From JBFGCM01 sp041581135 (GTDB lineage Bacteria > Actinomycetota > Acidimicrobiia > Spongiisociales > UBA5794), in assembly GCA_041581135.1 (NCBI GenBank), contig JBFGCM010000091.1, positions 1 through 14,702 of the forward strand: DNA of 14,702 nucleotides. The letters are read 5' to 3'. The translations under genes were made by a program, and so were the position numbers. This document shows positions 13,202-14,702 of this stretch, piece by piece (positions within the stretch are counted from its first letter, which is position 1; each line of letters starts with the position of its first letter). The notes under the pieces were generated by a model. It saw only the letters and a list, made by a program, of their open reading frames with translations. It did not search any database and was not told the DNA's origin.

Positions 13202-13221
13202 CGTCTCGACCGTGGCACAAT
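13192..13221 (+). promoter_or_regulatory. Candidate promoter for threonine aldolase
   Basis: GCGACA (13192-13197) and CACAAT (13216-13221) are 18 bases apart, each matching the sigma-A consensus at 4 of 6 positions. RNA would start near 13228, about 25 bases before ATG 13253, with a weak AGGA (13244-13247) in the leader. Confidence 0.4.
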
Positions 13222-13252
13222 CCTCCGCACCGCCAGCCCACCCAGGAACCAC

Positions 13253-14284
13253 ATGGCCTTCGCCGACGGCATCGCCGACTTCCGCTCCGACACCGTGACC
13301 CGGCCGACGCCGGAGATGCGGCGCGCCATGGCCGACGCCGAGGTGGGCGACGATGTCTATGGCGAGGATCCCACCATCAACCTCCTGCAGGATGAAGCTG
13401 CAGAAGCAGTGGGCATGGAGGCCGCACTGTTCGTGCCCTCGGGCTCGATGGGCAACCAGGTGGCCATCAACGTCCACACCCGGCCGGGCGACGAGGTGCT
13501 GTGCGTCGACTGGGCGCACGTGCGCAACTACGAGCACGGTGCCGGTGCGGCCATGTCCGGCGTGGCATTTCGCAATGTCGCCACGGCAGGAGGCGTCATC
13601 ACCGTGGACGACATCGCCAAGGCGACGGCAGAAGCGGGCTATCACCTCCCGGCGATCTCGCTGCTCGTGTGGGAGAACACCCACAACGTGTCGGGCGGCA
13701 CAGTGGTCCCGCTCGAGGCGATGGCGGCGGGGTCGGAGGCGGCGCGCGCCGCCGGGCTCAGCGTGCACCTCGATGGGGCTCGGATGTGGAACGCCGCCGT
13801 CGCTCTGGGGGTCGACGGCCCGGCACTGACCGCGTCGGTCGACTCGGTGATGTTTTGCTTCTCCAAGGGGCTCGGTGCCCCCGTGGGCTCCATCGTGTGT
13901 GGTAGCCAGGAGTTCATCGTCGCCGCTCATGAGCGCCGGAAGCGTTTCGGCGGGGGCATGCGGCAGGCCGGGGTACTGGCTGCAGCCGCCCGCATCGGGC
14001 TCCGCGACCGGGGCCGGTTGGAGGCCGACCACGCGCTGGCGGCCGACCTCGGCCGCCGCCTCTCCGAACGGTTTCCGAAAGCGGTCGATGAGGTGAGCAC
14101 CAACATGGTGGTCGTCGACGAAGCGGGGCTGCCCTTCTCTGGCGAGCAGCTCCGTGATCGCTTGGAGGCGGTCGGCGTGCGGGTCGGTTTCATCAAGCCC
14201 GGGGTGCTCAGGTTCGTGACGCATCGAGACGTGACCGCCGCCGACGTCGATCGCGTGCTGGGTGTCGTCGATGCCACGCCGTGA
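13253..14284 (+). CDS. ltaE: Low-specificity L-threonine aldolase
   Basis: The protein has 343 residues from ATG 13253, a usual length for the family. The open frame reaches upstream to 13013, but that part lies in the promoter and antisense to glgP. Fold-type I PLP enzyme landmarks are in order: FRSDTVTRPTPEMRRAM at the N-terminus, GDDVYGEDPTINLLQ (32-46), FVPSGSMGNQVAI (60-72), the aromatic/His region DWAHVRNYEHGA with His89, ENTHNVSGGTVVPLE (141-155), LDGARMWNAAV with Asp174 and Arg177, and the PLP lysine Lys205 in CFSKGLGAPVGS. The enzyme cleaves threonine or allo-threonine to glycine and acetaldehyde, and can act on other beta-hydroxy amino acids. It is probably transcribed from the divergent promoter shared with glgP, and fabD follows after 39 bases. 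Confidence 0.9.
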   Translation: MAFADGIADFRSDTVTRPTPEMRRAMADAEVGDDVYGEDPTINLLQDEAAEAVGMEAALFVPSGSMGNQVAINVHTRPGDEVLCVDWAHVRNYEHGAGAAMSGVAFRNVATAGGVITVDDIAKATAEAGYHLPAISLLVWENTHNVSGGTVVPLEAMAAGSEAARAAGLSVHLDGARMWNAAVALGVDGPALTASVDSVMFCFSKGLGAPVGSIVCGSQEFIVAAHERRKRFGGGMRQAGVLAAAARIGLRDRGRLEADHALAADLGRRLSERFPKAVDEVSTNMVVVDEAGLPFSGEQLRDRLEAVGVRVGFIKPGVLRFVTHRDVTAADVDRVLGVVDATP

Positions 14285-14323
14285 CGATGTGACCGGTCTG
14301 CGGGACGAGGCATCGCACCTGCC

Positions 14324-14702
14324 ATGAGTCACGCGGTCCTGTTCCCCGGTCAAGGCAGCCAGTCCGTGGGGATGGGCGCCGATGTGTTCGCGGCGCGCCC
14401 GGACCTGGCAGCCCGTGCCGGTGAGGTCCTCGGCTGGGATCTTGCCGAGCTGTGCCTCTCGGGGCCCGAGGAAGAGCTGACTCGGACCGACCGAGCCCAG
14501 CCGGCGTTGTTCACGGTGTCCTACGCGTTGTGGGAGGCGTTTGCCCCACACGCGCCCGTACCGGCCGGAGCCGCCGGCCACAGCCTCGGCGAGTACACCG
14601 CATTGGCCGCAGCCGAGGTGTTCGATTTCGAAACGGGATTGGCGCTCGTTGCCGCCCGGGGGGAGGCAATGGCACGCGCCGCCGCCGGCGAGGAGTCGGG
14701 CA
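14324..14702 (+). CDS. fabD: Malonyl-CoA:ACP transacylase, 5' part
   Basis: The frame from ATG 14324 stays open to the end of the window (126 codons seen), so the C-terminal ~60% is missing. The start MSHAVLFPGQGSQSVGMG is the standard FabD N-terminus (oxyanion-hole GQGSQ at 9-13). AGHSLGEYTALAAA carries the nucleophile Ser87, and VAARGEAMARAA holds the conserved arginine that binds the malonyl carboxylate. FabD transfers malonyl groups from CoA to acyl carrier protein in fatty-acid synthesis. In many bacteria fabH, acpP and fabF follow, and they may lie just past the edge. No strong Shine-Dalgarno sequence is seen. A weak GAGG near 14306-14310 is too far away to be convincing. Confidence 0.9.
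   Translation, partial: MSHAVLFPGQGSQSVGMGADVFAARPDLAARAGEVLGWDLAELCLSGPEEELTRTDRAQPALFTVSYALWEAFAPHAPVPAGAAGHSLGEYTALAAAEVFDFETGLALVAARGEAMARAAAGEESG

Noticed and set aside
13129..13329. N-terminal extension of glgP to 13329
   Set aside because: It crosses the promoter region and the start of ltaE. AAGGAG before GTG 13128 and the family N-terminus support the shorter form.
10750..13395. An 881-codon open frame on the + strand across alaC and glgP
   Set aside because: It is antisense to glgP, whose motifs are intact, and shows no family motifs of its own.

Overview
The window is high-GC DNA with dense, short-gapped gene packing, many GTG starts, only TGA and TAG stops, and promoter-like TANNNT boxes directly in front of start codons. 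Together with the gene content (a GlgP of the alpha-glucan phosphorylase family, an ArsA-like ATPase with an Hsp20-like tail, a QueG-like protein with HEAT repeats, a small four-cysteine protein) this points to an actinobacterium, perhaps an Acidimicrobiia lineage. The lineage is an inference. Nothing looks mobile: I see no transposase, integrase, tRNA, rRNA or CRISPR array. This looks like ordinary chromosomal core and lineage-specific sequence.

Layout. (1) 1-589: the 3' end of a NYN/YacP-like RNase gene (+), meeting tail to tail a GAF-GAF-SnoaL-like sensor protein (586-2043, -). (2) 2044-2272: a divergent intergenic region with two abutting stem-loops, then a 68-residue protein with two CxxC pairs (2273-2479, +). 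(3) 2646-3773: a QueG-like iron-sulfur/cobalamin oxidoreductase behind a probable leaderless promoter. (4) 3794-6144: an overlapping four-gene unit: double zinc-ribbon membrane protein, small membrane protein, calcineurin-like metallophosphoesterase, and a SAM methyltransferase whose start codon is problematic. (5) 6219-9423: a second compact operon: SRPBCC protein, ArsA/Get3-like ATPase, 82-residue protein of unknown function, ROK glucokinase, DUF1232/YkvA protein. (6) 9433-9633 (-): a 66-residue two-helix membrane protein. (7) 9818-10990 (+): an AlaC-like alanine aminotransferase, tail to tail with glgP (10987-13128, -). (8) 13129-13252: a divergent promoter region with a palindrome, then low-specificity L-threonine aldolase (13253-14284, +) and the 5' end of fabD (14324 to the window edge).

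Metabolically, GlgP releases glucose-1-phosphate from glycogen-type glucans and the ROK kinase phosphorylates free glucose. AlaC and threonine aldolase link pyruvate/alanine and threonine/glycine. FabD opens what is probably a fatty-acid synthesis cluster beyond the edge. No intergenic gap exceeds about 230 bases.

No obviously novel system is proven here. The most interesting signals are the tandem stem-loops at 2132-2197, the repeated TANNNT-N7-start (leaderless) layout, the missing start codon of the methyltransferase, the palindrome between the glgP and ltaE promoters, the near absence of CTAG except at stop codons and one promoter, and the ArsA-SRPBCC-kinase operon.
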